The translations under genes were made by a program, and so were the position numbers. DNA of 64,000 bases from Gluconobacter cerevisiae (GTDB taxonomy: Bacteria; Pseudomonadota; Alphaproteobacteria; Acetobacterales; Acetobacteraceae). Where the stretch lies: contig NZ_JABCQO010000007.1 of assembly GCF_015244675.1 (NCBI RefSeq), positions 62,001 through 126,000 on the forward strand. Direction: 5' to 3'. This document shows positions 27,918 to 36,044 of the stretch, one piece after another. A model generated the notes under the pieces. The model was not told the DNA's origin. It did not search any database and saw nothing but the letters and a program-made list of their open reading frames with translations. Within the stretch, counting starts at the first letter, position 1, and each line of letters begins with the position of its first letter.

Positions 27918-28009
27918 GCCGCACTATGTCCGCATCCGGCCCGGACATGCAACGGTCCCGGAGGTCATATCCGGTTTGTCGCCAACCACGTGATTGGTTG
28001 CTTGCGCTC

Positions 28010-29020
28010 TTAGCAATGGGAGGGAAGGTAGGTCAGATATGTTGCTTCGGAAAACAGACCCATTTCCGCCCGCCGTTTGTCCAGTGTCTTTGGATTTTCT
28101 CCGCCTGCGTCGAGTGAAAATGGCGCATAATGATGGTTCTGACATGAGAGTTGTGAGCCGTAATGTTGCTTTCCGGTCGTGGCAAGCATGACGCGGTCCG
28201 TCAGCAGTGCATAATCTGGTTTGCTGAATTTCCCCGCCCGCGCATACGGTGCAAGCTGGCGCAGGGCCCTTGTCTGAAAAGCGGGATCGTCATCGGCATG
28301 CTGGACCATCAACCATACCATGTTGGCCGCTCTGGGGCCTGCCTGTATCGTGGTTGACCACCCGTTCTTGTCCAGAAGATCTCTCACCCAGTGGCTGTTG
28401 TTCCAATCCACGTCCGTGAGTGCCTCGAGCATACGGTTTTTAAGCATTTTAAGCGTATCAGCGTCCACGCCTGACAGGCTGTCCAGTGACCCCGTTCCCA
28501 AGGGACTGCGCCAGGCCTGATCGGGAATGATACGGGCAGTCGCTTCTTCCTCCAGCGTATTCTGTCCCGTCCCGTGAATGGCATTGGTTGAAGCCGTAAT
28601 TCCGGCCTCATAAACCTGACAGTAGGGAAGGCTTTTGAAAAGTGCGGTATGAAATGTTTCGAAAGTTTTGAAATCGTTCGCGGCTTCTACCCCATTGAGG
28701 ATCTGCGAACATAATCGATCCTGATAACCGCGATCTTCTGGAACGGACGCCTTGATCCCAAGCTTTTCCAGCTTCACATCCTGTGTCAGAGCCGCCTCAT
28801 GCACGCAGGCTTTTCCATAAGCCTCAATGGCTTTCCAGTCTGCCCCCTGTTGTGCCGTTGCCCCCGGAAAAGCGCCCCGAACGAAGCTGTAATCTCCCGG
28901 ATCGAAGCTTCCGCCATGAATAAAAGGGATTAGAACCGACGGTGGCGCAACGGCTCCAAATGCGGAAGGTATTGCCCCCAGAGCGGCCAGCAGGATCAAC
29001 ATGCGAAAACGGCTCATCAT
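28010..29020 (-). CDS. DUF6624-like exported protein
   Basis: A 336-aa protein of unknown function with an N-terminal signal peptide (MSRFRMLILLAALGAIPSAFG). The C-terminal third contains MVWLMVQHADDDPAFQTRAL, ARAGKFSKPDYALLTDRVML and GKQHYGSQ, the pattern I associate with DUF6624 domains (a conserved QHAD motif and a terminal YGSQ). The N-terminal two thirds resemble nothing I recognise; their Cys residues could form a periplasmic disulfide. It is a single gene between the SBF carrier and tRNA-Phe. Either ATG (29020 or 29017) could start it. Confidence 0.65.
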   Translation of the reverse strand: MMSRFRMLILLAALGAIPSAFGAVAPPSVLIPFIHGGSFDPGDYSFVRGAFPGATAQQGADWKAIEAYGKACVHEAALTQDVKLEKLGIKASVPEDRGYQDRLCSQILNGVEAANDFKTFETFHTALFKSLPYCQVYEAGITASTNAIHGTGQNTLEEEATARIIPDQAWRSPLGTGSLDSLSGVDADTLKMLKNRMLEALTDVDWNNSHWVRDLLDKNGWSTTIQAGPRAANMVWLMVQHADDDPAFQTRALRQLAPYARAGKFSKPDYALLTDRVMLATTGKQHYGSQLSCQNHHYAPFSLDAGGENPKTLDKRRAEMGLFSEATYLTYLPSHC

Positions 29021-29157
29021 GACGACATCCTGTCAGGAAATGTTACGTCACGATGCCCTGCATCAGAGGCTCAGATCAAGACCGTAATGGTCTTAGCTGC
29101 CGCACACATGCAGTCGCTCTGAAGTGCGGTGCAAAATAATCATTTCAAGGAAGTAAA

Positions 29158-29233
29158 TGGTGCCCAAGACCGGGATCGAACCAGTGACACTGCGATTTTC
29201 AGTCGCATGCTCTACCAACTGAGCTACTTGGGC
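29158..29233 (-). tRNA. tRNA-Phe (GAA)
   Basis: A complete 76-nt cloverleaf on the minus strand: acceptor arm GCCCAAG/CTTGGGC, D-arm with GCTCAGTTGGTAGAGC, anticodon arm TGCGA-CTGAAAA-TCGCA with GAA anticodon, a 5-nt variable loop, T-arm ACTGG-TTCGATC-CCGGT, discriminator A and an encoded CCA end. It lies 61 bp after the yacG stop on the same strand. A small hairpin (29078-29094) lies 3' of it, but it lacks a clear T-run. Confidence 0.97.
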
Positions 29234-29294
29234 ACCGAAGCTTCAGGAATAACCCCGTTGCGGAGATGGGGTGTAGCTTATCATTGCGGCGGGA

Positions 29295-29474
29295 TCAACC
29301 CTCTCCGTCGTGATATTCGTCCTGTTCTTCGTCATTGTCCTGACGAAAGGACGGAACGCGGTATGTTCCGCTGAACCAGCGGCCCAGATCGACATCTGCA
29401 CAGTGTTGGGAGCAGAAGGGGCGAAACCTTGCATCGGTGGGACGGTGACAGATCGGACAGGTGGACTCGCTCAT
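29295..29474 (-). CDS. yacG: DNA gyrase inhibitor YacG, zinc-binding
   Basis: A 59-aa protein matching the YacG family, which binds one zinc and in E. coli inhibits DNA gyrase by binding GyrB. The motif is CPIC (Cys6, Cys9) followed by FRPFCSQHC (Cys21, Cys25) and then DLGRWFSGTYRVPS; the tail is acidic (DNDEEQDEYHDGEG), as in other members. It overlaps the upstream RNase E/G-family gene by 4 bp (ATGA), so it is translationally coupled to it. The order maf, RNase E/G, yacG is common in alphaproteobacteria. Confidence 0.93.
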   Translation of the reverse strand: MSESTCPICHRPTDARFRPFCSQHCADVDLGRWFSGTYRVPSFRQDNDEEQDEYHDGEG

Positions 29475-30514
29475 GACAGGCTCCAGCTTGCGGGGGGGGC
29501 GTTGGGGTCAAGGACAAGGTTTAGCGTCCGCGCGCGCCGAGAGATGAACTCTGCGAGAGCCACAGGGTCACTTTCCAGTGCCTTGATGAGGCTGATTGAG
29601 GTCGTCAGCGTCTGGCCCGTGCGCTCTTCGCGCAGGATCGTCCGCAGGATGGACAGGGCTTGACCCTGCGGGGAAGACAGAAGTTCATGTAAAGGAGGGC
29701 GACGGCGCGGGCGCGTCAACTCCAGCAGGCCGGATGGGGTCGCGCCGAGCACTTCCGGTTTGAGCGGATCTCCGGATAGCGCTTCTCGGAAAAACGGTGC
29801 CAAAGCTGCACGTTTGCGCGTCTTCACACCTGCCGGATCTACCAGAATTGTGCCTGAGAGGTTCCGCAGACGGATCTGCCGTGCCAGCTCGGGAAAAGCC
29901 GCGACATTCCCTTTGAAGTCAGGGGCGCCAGTGCTGTCGAGGTCAATGGCAATCAGGGCGGGGGTCGGGAAAAAACTGGCGGTCAGCAGACCCAGATCGG
30001 CTTCGGAACTGCCAAGATTGTCAAAATCGGCCTCAAGCGCGCCATCAAATGCCTGCTGGCAGCGCTGAAGGCGCGGACGCAGCCGGACAGGCAGTTTTGC
30101 CGCAATGCCCGCATCGTCCACGAAAATTGGCGCATCCGGATAGCGGTTCGCCAGTTCATCCAGTGGGGTCGGGCCGCGTTCCAGCAGTTTGGGGGCGGAG
30201 GGTGGTTCAGCGGGCATGTCGGCCCGACGCAGGCGCAGACCCTTGCCGTTCTGTGCCGAGCGACTGACGCGGGCTGCGGTCAGAGCGCCTTCGATCAGGG
30301 CGTCGCGGGTGGAGAGAAAACCACTCTGGCCATCTTCTAACAGAACGAACGCACCACCCAGAGCTGGGGCGGCTTTCTGGACGCGGACAACGTGCCAGTC
30401 TTCCAGACCATCCGGGCAGCCGGGGCGCCAGAGTGCGACGTCCAGCAGCGTGTCATGATCCGTGACGGCAATCCGCACTTCGCCCGGAGAACAGGCTGCG
30501 CGGATTTCAGTCAT
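29471..30514 (-). CDS. Ribonuclease E/G family protein
   Basis: A 347-aa protein resembling the catalytic part of RNase E/G, which cleaves single-stranded RNA. An N-terminal S1-like segment (GGAFVLLEDGQSGFLS, about residues 52-67) is followed by a domain with ALIAIDLDSTGAP (about 187-199) and LSGTILVDPAG, equivalent to the two catalytic Mg-binding aspartates of RNase E. It lacks the CPxC zinc link and a long C-terminal scaffold, so it is a short variant. It overlaps maf (4 bp) and yacG (4 bp) in a coupled series. It may be an RNase G-like enzyme with altered oligomerisation; activity is inferred. Confidence 0.82.
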   Translation of the reverse strand: MTEIRAACSPGEVRIAVTDHDTLLDVALWRPGCPDGLEDWHVVRVQKAAPALGGAFVLLEDGQSGFLSTRDALIEGALTAARVSRSAQNGKGLRLRRADMPAEPPSAPKLLERGPTPLDELANRYPDAPIFVDDAGIAAKLPVRLRPRLQRCQQAFDGALEADFDNLGSSEADLGLLTASFFPTPALIAIDLDSTGAPDFKGNVAAFPELARQIRLRNLSGTILVDPAGVKTRKRAALAPFFREALSGDPLKPEVLGATPSGLLELTRPRRRPPLHELLSSPQGQALSILRTILREERTGQTLTTSISLIKALESDPVALAEFISRRARTLNLVLDPNAPPASWSLS

Positions 30515-31167
30515 GCGATCCAGCCGCCTGACGGCTTGCCCACCGGTTGCCCGCGCAGGAGCTGCGCAGTTTCAAACAAAGGTAGCCCCACAACGGCGGA
30601 ATAGCTGCCGCCAATCTGGCGGATATGGGCGGCGGCGGCACCCTGAATGGCATAACCGGCCGCCTTGCCCTTCCAGTCCCCCTGCGCGATCAGGGCATCG
30701 ATCTGCGCATCGGTCAGGCGATGGAAAATGACGGAGGTTTCCACCAGCCGCTCGCAGGAATTGCCCTGCGGCCAGCCCGCGCTCGGGCGCAGGACAACAG
30801 CGGTCAGAACCTTGTGCCGGCGGCCCGACAGCAGCTTTAGGCAGGCGCGGGCCGTCTTTTCGTCTTCGGCTTTCGGCAGGATGCGCCGACCGACCGACAC
30901 CACGGTATCCGCGCCGAGGACTAATGCGGCATCCGTGCGTTGCGCGGCCACATGCTCCGCTTTCTGGCGGGCGAGGCGCTGCGCAAGCGGGCGCGGCAGT
31001 TCGCCGGGGCGCGGTTCTTCGTCGATATCGGCGCTCACGACGGCGTCGGGCACGATGCCGATCTGTTCCAGCAGGCTCAGGCGGCGCGGGGAGGCGGAGG
31101 CCAGAACGAGCTTCGGACGGTCCAAAAGGCCGGATGACCCTTCTGCGGAAGACGGGGATGCGGTCAT
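30511..31167 (-). CDS. maf: Maf family nucleotide pyrophosphatase
   Basis: A 218-aa cytoplasmic protein of the Maf/YhdE family, house-cleaning pyrophosphatases acting on dTTP, UTP or modified pyrimidine nucleotides and once linked to septum inhibition. It shows LVLASASPRRLSLLEQIG (phosphate-binding loop), RLARQKAEHVA, the catalytic VLGADTVVSVG and GDWKGKAAGYAIQGAAA near the C-terminus. An N-terminal stretch of about 18 residues before the conserved core is longer than usual, so a later start is possible. It lies 13 bp after infA and overlaps the RNase gene by 4 bp. Confidence 0.92.
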   Translation of the reverse strand: MTASPSSAEGSSGLLDRPKLVLASASPRRLSLLEQIGIVPDAVVSADIDEEPRPGELPRPLAQRLARQKAEHVAAQRTDAALVLGADTVVSVGRRILPKAEDEKTARACLKLLSGRRHKVLTAVVLRPSAGWPQGNSCERLVETSVIFHRLTDAQIDALIAQGDWKGKAAGYAIQGAAAAHIRQIGGSYSAVVGLPLFETAQLLRGQPVGKPSGGWIA

Positions 31168-31180
31168 GCGGCGGACTGTC

Positions 31181-31399
31181 TTACTTGAAGCGGAACGTGA
31201 TCCGGCCCTTGGACAGGTCGTAGGGCGTCATTTCGACGTTGACGCGGTCACCGGCCAGAACACGGATACGGTTCTTGCGCATCTTGCCGCTCGTATGGGC
31301 GAGAATGGTGTGCTCGTTGTCGAGCGTGACGCGGAACATGGCGTTGGGGAGCAGTTCCATGACGGTGCCGGTAAACTCGATCAGGTCTTCTTTTGACAT
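31181..31399 (-). CDS. infA: Translation initiation factor IF-1
   Basis: A 72-aa single S1/OB-fold protein that binds the ribosomal A site during initiation. [40 protein letters not shown] and the [10 protein letters not shown] segment match bacterial IF-1, and length is exactly typical. It is the first gene of the infA-maf-RNase-yacG series. A candidate sigma70-type promoter lies about 80 bp upstream. Confidence 0.98.
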   Translation of the reverse strand: MSKEDLIEFTGTVMELLPNAMFRVTLDNEHTILAHTSGKMRKNRIRVLAGDRVNVEMTPYDLSKGRITFRFK

Positions 31400-31478
31400 G
31401 TGAATCCTTGCTTCAGGGACAGGGTAATGATCTGCGCGCGGCAGTGGCTCCGGTGCGGAGCCAGAAAATCCAGCCCGC

Positions 31479-31507
31479 TATGTGCGGACTGTCAGCCCAA
31501 AGGTCAA
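31479..31507 (-). promoter_or_regulatory. Candidate infA promoter
   Basis: On the minus strand TTGACC (31507-31502) and CACATA (31484-31479) are 17 bp apart, about 80 bp upstream of infA. The -35 is good, but the -10 matches the consensus poorly, so this is weak evidence. Confidence 0.25.
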
Positions 31508-31565
31508 GCGCGACCGGCCCCTGTCCCGGGATTCTTGCGGTTTTTATGCCGGTCCGACGTGGTTT

Positions 31566-32858
31566 TCAGGAGGCTTTGCCAACGCCTTGAGCTGCGGCGC
31601 GGGCTGCCATTTTTTCTTCCTCGGTCCAGATGCGGCGTTCGCGCACCTTCTGCGGCTTGACCTGCTTGACCGGACCACCGCCAAGCACGGGCGGGCGCAT
31701 GGTGGAGTTCCGGGCCTTTTCGCAGTGCCATTCATGGCTGTCATGAACGTCCAGAGTCCGGCCGATCTCACGCTCGACGGCATGGAGCCAGGCGCGCTGC
31801 TCGGCATCGCAGAGCGTGATGGCGAAACCGCTGCGGCCCGCACGGCCCGTCCGTCCGATCCGGTGAACATAGCTTTCCGGCAGGCTCGGTAGATCGTGGT
31901 TGATGACATGCGTGACCGTATCGACGTCAATGCCACGCGCCGCGATATCGGTTGCCACCAGAACCTGCACGTCGCCTTCGCGGAACGCATTCAGCGCCCG
32001 CTCACGCTGACCCTGCGACCGGTTGCCGTGCAGAGCCTCGGCTGTAATGCCGGACTCGGTCAGGAAGGTGCAGACCTCGTTGGCGATGTTCTTCTGCAAT
32101 GTGAAGACAACAGCCTGACCGATGCCCGGCGTCTGAAGCTGGGACAGAAGGGCCGCTTTCTTGTTGGACGCATCCATAAACATGACCGACTGCGCGATGC
32201 GGTCCACCGTGGTGGAAGGCGGTGCGATCTCGACCTTGGCCGGGTCGTGCAGGAGGCTCTCGACGAGGGCCGTAATGGATTTCGGCATCGTGGCGGAAAA
32301 CAGCACCGTGTGCCGGTCTGCGGGGAGCGTTGCAACAATGCGTTCGATGGGTTTTGCAAAGCCCATGTCCAGCATCTGGTCAGCTTCATCCAGCACGAGC
32401 GCTTCAAGCTGCGACAGATCGCACAGGCCCTGCTCAATCAGGTCCAGCAGACGTCCCGGTGCAGCGACGATGATGTCCACGCCCTCTTCAAGCGCCTTGA
32501 CCTGATGAAACTGACTGACACCACCGAAAATCGTGGTGACGCGCACTGGCTGATGGCGGCTGAAGCTCTCGAACCCGTCCGCGATCTGCGAAACCAGTTC
32601 GCGCGTGGGTGCCAGAACCAGAATGCGCGCGCCGTTTTTAGGGGCCGGGCGCGGGGTTTCGGCAAGCCGGTGCAGCAGCGGGAGCGCGAAAGAGGCCGTC
32701 TTGCCCGTGCCGGTCTGCGCCAGTCCAAGCAGATCGCGGCCTTCCAGCAGAAACGGGATGGACTGGGCCTGAATGGGTGTCGGCTTGACGTAGCCTGCGT
32801 CGTCCAGAGCGCGAAGGATCGTGGGCGCAAGGCCGAGATCGGCAAAAGTCACGGACAT
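31566..32858 (-). CDS. DEAD-box ATP-dependent RNA helicase (RhlE-like)
   Basis: A 430-aa RNA helicase with all core motifs in order: the Q motif (PTPIQAQSIP), motif I AQTGTGKT, Ia PTRELVSQ, DEAD within VLDEADQMLDMGF, SAT, ARGIDV, and HRIGRTGRAG. The C-terminal extension is short and basic (KQVKPQKVRERR). Family members remodel structured RNA in ribosome assembly or RNA decay. It is a single gene between the small hisD-coupled gene and infA on the same strand. RhlE is the closest group by motif spacing, but assignment to a subgroup is tentative. Confidence 0.93.
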   Translation of the reverse strand: MSVTFADLGLAPTILRALDDAGYVKPTPIQAQSIPFLLEGRDLLGLAQTGTGKTASFALPLLHRLAETPRPAPKNGARILVLAPTRELVSQIADGFESFSRHQPVRVTTIFGGVSQFHQVKALEEGVDIIVAAPGRLLDLIEQGLCDLSQLEALVLDEADQMLDMGFAKPIERIVATLPADRHTVLFSATMPKSITALVESLLHDPAKVEIAPPSTTVDRIAQSVMFMDASNKKAALLSQLQTPGIGQAVVFTLQKNIANEVCTFLTESGITAEALHGNRSQGQRERALNAFREGDVQVLVATDIAARGIDVDTVTHVINHDLPSLPESYVHRIGRTGRAGRSGFAITLCDAEQRAWLHAVEREIGRTLDVHDSHEWHCEKARNSTMRPPVLGGGPVKQVKPQKVRERRIWTEEEKMAARAAAQGVGKAS

Positions 32859-32985
32859 AATAAAGCGGCGCCTCCGGCGCTGAGTAAAGCTGCGCCTGAT
32901 GGGGCTTCGCGGATTCAGAAAACGGGCTTGTACGAATGATGCCTCCCGCCGTCAACGCGGTGGAAAGACGTGCAGACTCAGTTCG

Positions 32986-33426
32986 TCAGGACAGTTTGGA
33001 AATATCGCGCATGGCGACGACCAGATTCATATGCGACGCCAGAAGTCTCTGCGGCAGGGACGGCAGATAAATCCGGATAGCCTCAAGCCGTTTGGAGTCC
33101 GGAAGGGCCGCAAATGGCGTGCGCGACCCCGGACCGTCACTTCCTGCGTCATAGCTTTTTGCAATCGCGGCAAGCAGCGTCGCGGGGATGGAAGCCAGAA
33201 GCGCTTTCTGCGCCGGGTTCAGAAGACGGTCCCGCAGGGGGCCGGAGAGCGTGCGCTCTTCGGCTATTTTCGGAGCTTCGTAAGGCTTGAGCTGGCTCAG
33301 CGGAAACTCGACCTCCACGCCATTGGCCTGCTCCACATAGCCGGTGGTGCCGTCGATATCGACCAGCCTGCCGTCATGCGTGCCCTTGAGGTCCGAAACA
33401 TGATCACCGATCGACAGGCGGGCCAT
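32986..33426 (-). CDS. Small conserved-looking protein coupled to hisD, function unknown
   Basis: A 146-aa protein that I do not recognise. Residues about 4-50 (IGDHVSDLKGTHDGRLVDID...) form a short-beta pattern resembling an SH3-like or KOW-type barrel, with repeated Gly and hydrophobic alternation. Residues about 60-146 look helical (LRDRLLNPAQKALLAS, SLPQRLLASHMNLVVAMRD). No signal peptide, membrane helix or catalytic motif is visible. Its ATG overlaps the hisD stop by one base (TGATG), so translation is probably coupled to histidine-biosynthesis genes. Coding potential is supported by that coupling and codon use like its neighbours. It could be a nucleic-acid- or protein-binding accessory factor, but that is a guess. 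Confidence 0.7.
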   Translation of the reverse strand: MARLSIGDHVSDLKGTHDGRLVDIDGTTGYVEQANGVEVEFPLSQLKPYEAPKIAEERTLSGPLRDRLLNPAQKALLASIPATLLAAIAKSYDAGSDGPGSRTPFAALPDSKRLEAIRIYLPSLPQRLLASHMNLVVAMRDISKLS

Positions 33427-34718
33427 CAGTTTTTCTCCAGCCGGACCGACAGGCTGAGGGCGTGGGCGTCCAGTCCCTCGGCGGTCGCCAGCGCCACCCC
33501 GGCCGGGCCGATCCGCCGCAAACCGGCTGCATCGGTTTCGATGGTGGTGGTGCGTTTGATGAAATCGAACACCGACAGGCCGGAGGCGAACCGCGCCGTG
33601 CGGCTGGTCGGCAGTACGTGGTTCGGACCTCCGACATAATCGCCCACGGCTTCGGGGCAATTGCGACCCATGAAGATCGCACCTGCATGACGGACCATCG
33701 CTGAGAAATCACGCGGGGCGTCGAGCATGACTTCCAGATGCTCGGGCGCCAGCGCATTGACGATCTCGGCGGCTTCCTCAAGCGAGCGCACCACGATGAC
33801 CGCGCCATGATCGTCCCAGCTTTTTGAGGCGATGGCTGCACGGGGAAGGGTTTCCAACTCTTTTTGGACGGCTTCGGCGGCGCGCGCTGCGAAGGCAGCA
33901 TCCGTCGTCACAAGAATGGCCTGAGCCTGCTCGTCATGCTCGGCCTGTGCGAGCAGATCGAGCGCGACAAGGCGGGGATCGTTCTGCCCGTCGGCCACGA
34001 CCACGACTTCGGACGGTCCGGCGATGCTGTCGATGCCGACATGCCCAAAGACCTGCCGCTTGGCTTCTGCGACATACGCATTGCCCGGCCCGACGATGCG
34101 ATCCACCGGGGCGATAAGGTCCGTGCCGAACGCCATGGCGCCCACCGCCTGCGCGCCTCCAATACGGTAGATTTCCGTAACGCCGCAAAGCTGCGCGGCC
34201 GCGAGAACCACGGGGTTCAGCACGCCATCCGGTGTCGGGACACACATGGCCAACCGCTCCACGCCCGCCACGCGGGCGGGCAGGGCGTTCATCAGTACGG
34301 AGGACGGATAGGCCGCCTTGCCACCCGGAACATAAAGCCCGACCGCATCCAGCGGCGTCCAGCGCATGCCGAGGCGGATGCCGTCCTCGTCCGTGAAATC
34401 CAGATCCTTTGGCATCTGGGTCGCATGGAACGTCTCGATCCGTCGGGCGGCAGTGCGGAGGGCATCCATCAGGTCCGCCGGGACGCGCGCGGCTTCGGAG
34501 GCGATTTCTCCCGCGCTGATGCGGAGCCTTTCAGCAGGCAGGGTCAGGCGATCGAACCGGGCGGTATAGTCGCACAGGGCCTCGTCGCCCCGGCTGCGGA
34601 CGTCTGCGAGGATCGCACGGACCGGTTCGGCCACGCTGCGTTCGTCGCTTCCACGGGCCGCGAGGAGCGTGGCGAAGTCTGCGGAAAAACCGGCTGCGGA
34701 CGTATTGAGGCGTTTCAT
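33426..34718 (-). CDS. hisD: Histidinol dehydrogenase
   Basis: A 430-aa NAD- and zinc-dependent enzyme that oxidises histidinol to histidine in the last two steps of the pathway. Recognisable segments are LYVPGGKAAYPSSVLMNALPA (about residues 127-147), IYRIGGAQAVGAMAFGT, DRIVGPGNAYVAEAKRQVFG, GPSEVVVVAD, QAEHDEQAQAILVT and YVGGPNHVLPTSRTARFASG, which contribute the substrate and zinc ligands. Length is normal. It overlaps hisG by one base upstream and the small unknown gene by one base downstream, so three genes are coupled. Confidence 0.97.
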   Translation of the reverse strand: MKRLNTSAAGFSADFATLLAARGSDERSVAEPVRAILADVRSRGDEALCDYTARFDRLTLPAERLRISAGEIASEAARVPADLMDALRTAARRIETFHATQMPKDLDFTDEDGIRLGMRWTPLDAVGLYVPGGKAAYPSSVLMNALPARVAGVERLAMCVPTPDGVLNPVVLAAAQLCGVTEIYRIGGAQAVGAMAFGTDLIAPVDRIVGPGNAYVAEAKRQVFGHVGIDSIAGPSEVVVVADGQNDPRLVALDLLAQAEHDEQAQAILVTTDAAFAARAAEAVQKELETLPRAAIASKSWDDHGAVIVVRSLEEAAEIVNALAPEHLEVMLDAPRDFSAMVRHAGAIFMGRNCPEAVGDYVGGPNHVLPTSRTARFASGLSVFDFIKRTTTIETDAAGLRRIGPAGVALATAEGLDAHALSLSVRLEKN

Positions 34719-35443
34719 CAGACCGCACCCTCCGTGGCGAGGGCTGTGCGGAAACGCTCGATCAGGGTGCTGATTTCTTCAGGCCGGGTCTTGAGCGCGA
34801 CGCGGTTGACGATCAGGCGGCTTGTGACATGGGCGATGGTTTCGGTTTCCATTAGGCCATTGGCGCGCAGCGTGGATCCGGTATCGACCAGATCAACAAT
34901 CACGCTCGCTAGATCCAGCGTTGGCGCGAGTTCCATAGCGCCGTTCAGATGCACGATCTCGGCATTGATGGCGCGGGAGGCGAAATGGCGGCGGGCAATG
35001 GTCGGGTATTTTGTAGCGACCCGCAGACGGGACTGACCGGTCGCGGGATCTTCGACCATGGTTTTGGGGCGCGCTACTGCAATGCGACAGCCCCCGATGC
35101 CCAGATCAAGCGGGGCATAGATGTCCGGATAGTCGAATTCCATCAGCACATCCGCGCCGCACACGCCGATATCGGCGCCGCCATACGCTACGAAGGTTGC
35201 GACATCGAAGGAACGGACCCGCACGACATCCAGATTCGGATCGGACGTGCCAAAGCGCAGGCGGCGGCTGCTTTCGGTCAGGCAGTCTGGATCAGGCTCA
35301 ATGCCCGTGCGCGTCAAAACCGGAGCGAGCGCCTTGAGGATGCGGCCTTTCGGAAGGGCGAGGATCAGCGGCGTATGATGATGCGCGGTTGCGTCCGTTC
35401 CGTTCCGGGTCATGATCGGGGGGTCGGTCTGGAGCGCTGTCAT
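34718..35443 (-). CDS. hisG: ATP phosphoribosyltransferase, short form
   Basis: A 241-aa enzyme that starts histidine synthesis from ATP and PRPP. It begins after a short leader with LILALPKGRILKALAPVL and shows LRFGTSDPNLD, GADIGVCGADVLME, the IVDLVDTGSTLRANGLME phosphate-binding region, and ends with the catalytic domain, lacking the C-terminal ACT-like regulatory domain. This is the short HisG form, which in other bacteria needs HisZ, not seen in this window. The open frame continues to 35638, but the ATG at 35443 follows AAGGAC 10 nt upstream and fits known N-termini. The gene is divergent from the GntR gene. Confidence 0.93.
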   Translation of the reverse strand: MTALQTDPPIMTRNGTDATAHHHTPLILALPKGRILKALAPVLTRTGIEPDPDCLTESSRRLRFGTSDPNLDVVRVRSFDVATFVAYGGADIGVCGADVLMEFDYPDIYAPLDLGIGGCRIAVARPKTMVEDPATGQSRLRVATKYPTIARRHFASRAINAEIVHLNGAMELAPTLDLASVIVDLVDTGSTLRANGLMETETIAHVTSRLIVNRVALKTRPEEISTLIERFRTALATEGAV

Positions 35444-35603
35444 GCGACGTCTGGTCCTTGGCTGTCCGCAGGCACTGGGAACGGCAGCGCATATCACGAA
35501 GCCGGAGTCTTCCCAAGCCTTGCGCGGTTTCAAACGGTCTTGAGTGGACTTTGACACGGAATCTTCTTGACGGACGTTCCGAAAGCGGATCACTCTTGTA
35601 TGC

Positions 35604-36044
35604 ATGTCTGCTGACATAGAAACATTACTCTTCCCCACCTCACTTTCGGAGGCCAGCGCCCTGCCGCTACGCGTTCAGATCCGCGAGCGCGTGCTGGCCG
35701 CCATCGGTGCGGGTCTGCTGAAACCCGAAGATCGCCTGCCGACTATGCGCGCGCTCGCCGTTCATCTGCGGGTGGATCTCAACACCGTTCAGCGAGCCTA
35801 TGCGGAGCTTGAACGACTGGGCGCGATCCGGACGCTGCGGGCCCGGGGCAGTTTCGTCAGCGACACGCCGCCACATCCGGACGGCGCGCTCAAAGCCGCG
35901 GAAGCCCGGGCGCTCGCGGCCTCCACCATCGCCCGCAGTCAGGCCGCGGGGCTTGACCCCGAAGCGGTCGTCATCGCCATGCGCGATCTTCTCGGTCTGC
36001 CTCCCACCTCATCCGAGCCCGAGAGCGGCTCTGCCAAAGGCTGA
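35604..36044 (+). CDS. GntR family transcriptional regulator (YtrA-like)
   Basis: A 146-aa regulator with an N-terminal winged helix-turn-helix (residues about 20-88), including LLKPEDRLPTMRALAVHLRVD and NTVQRAYAELERLGAIRTLR, and only a short helical C-terminus (about 50 residues) instead of a large effector domain. This architecture is the YtrA subgroup, often encoded next to the membrane-protein genes they control. It ends in a one-base overlap (TGATG) with the slipin gene, so it may regulate that pair. Divergent from hisG across about 160 bp. Confidence 0.88.
   Translation: MSADIETLLFPTSLSEASALPLRVQIRERVLAAIGAGLLKPEDRLPTMRALAVHLRVDLNTVQRAYAELERLGAIRTLRARGSFVSDTPPHPDGALKAAEARALAASTIARSQAAGLDPEAVVIAMRDLLGLPPTSSEPESGSAKG

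Noticed and set aside
35444-35638. N-terminal extension of HisG
   Set aside because: It would overlap the divergent GntR gene start, and the extra residues do not resemble HisG.
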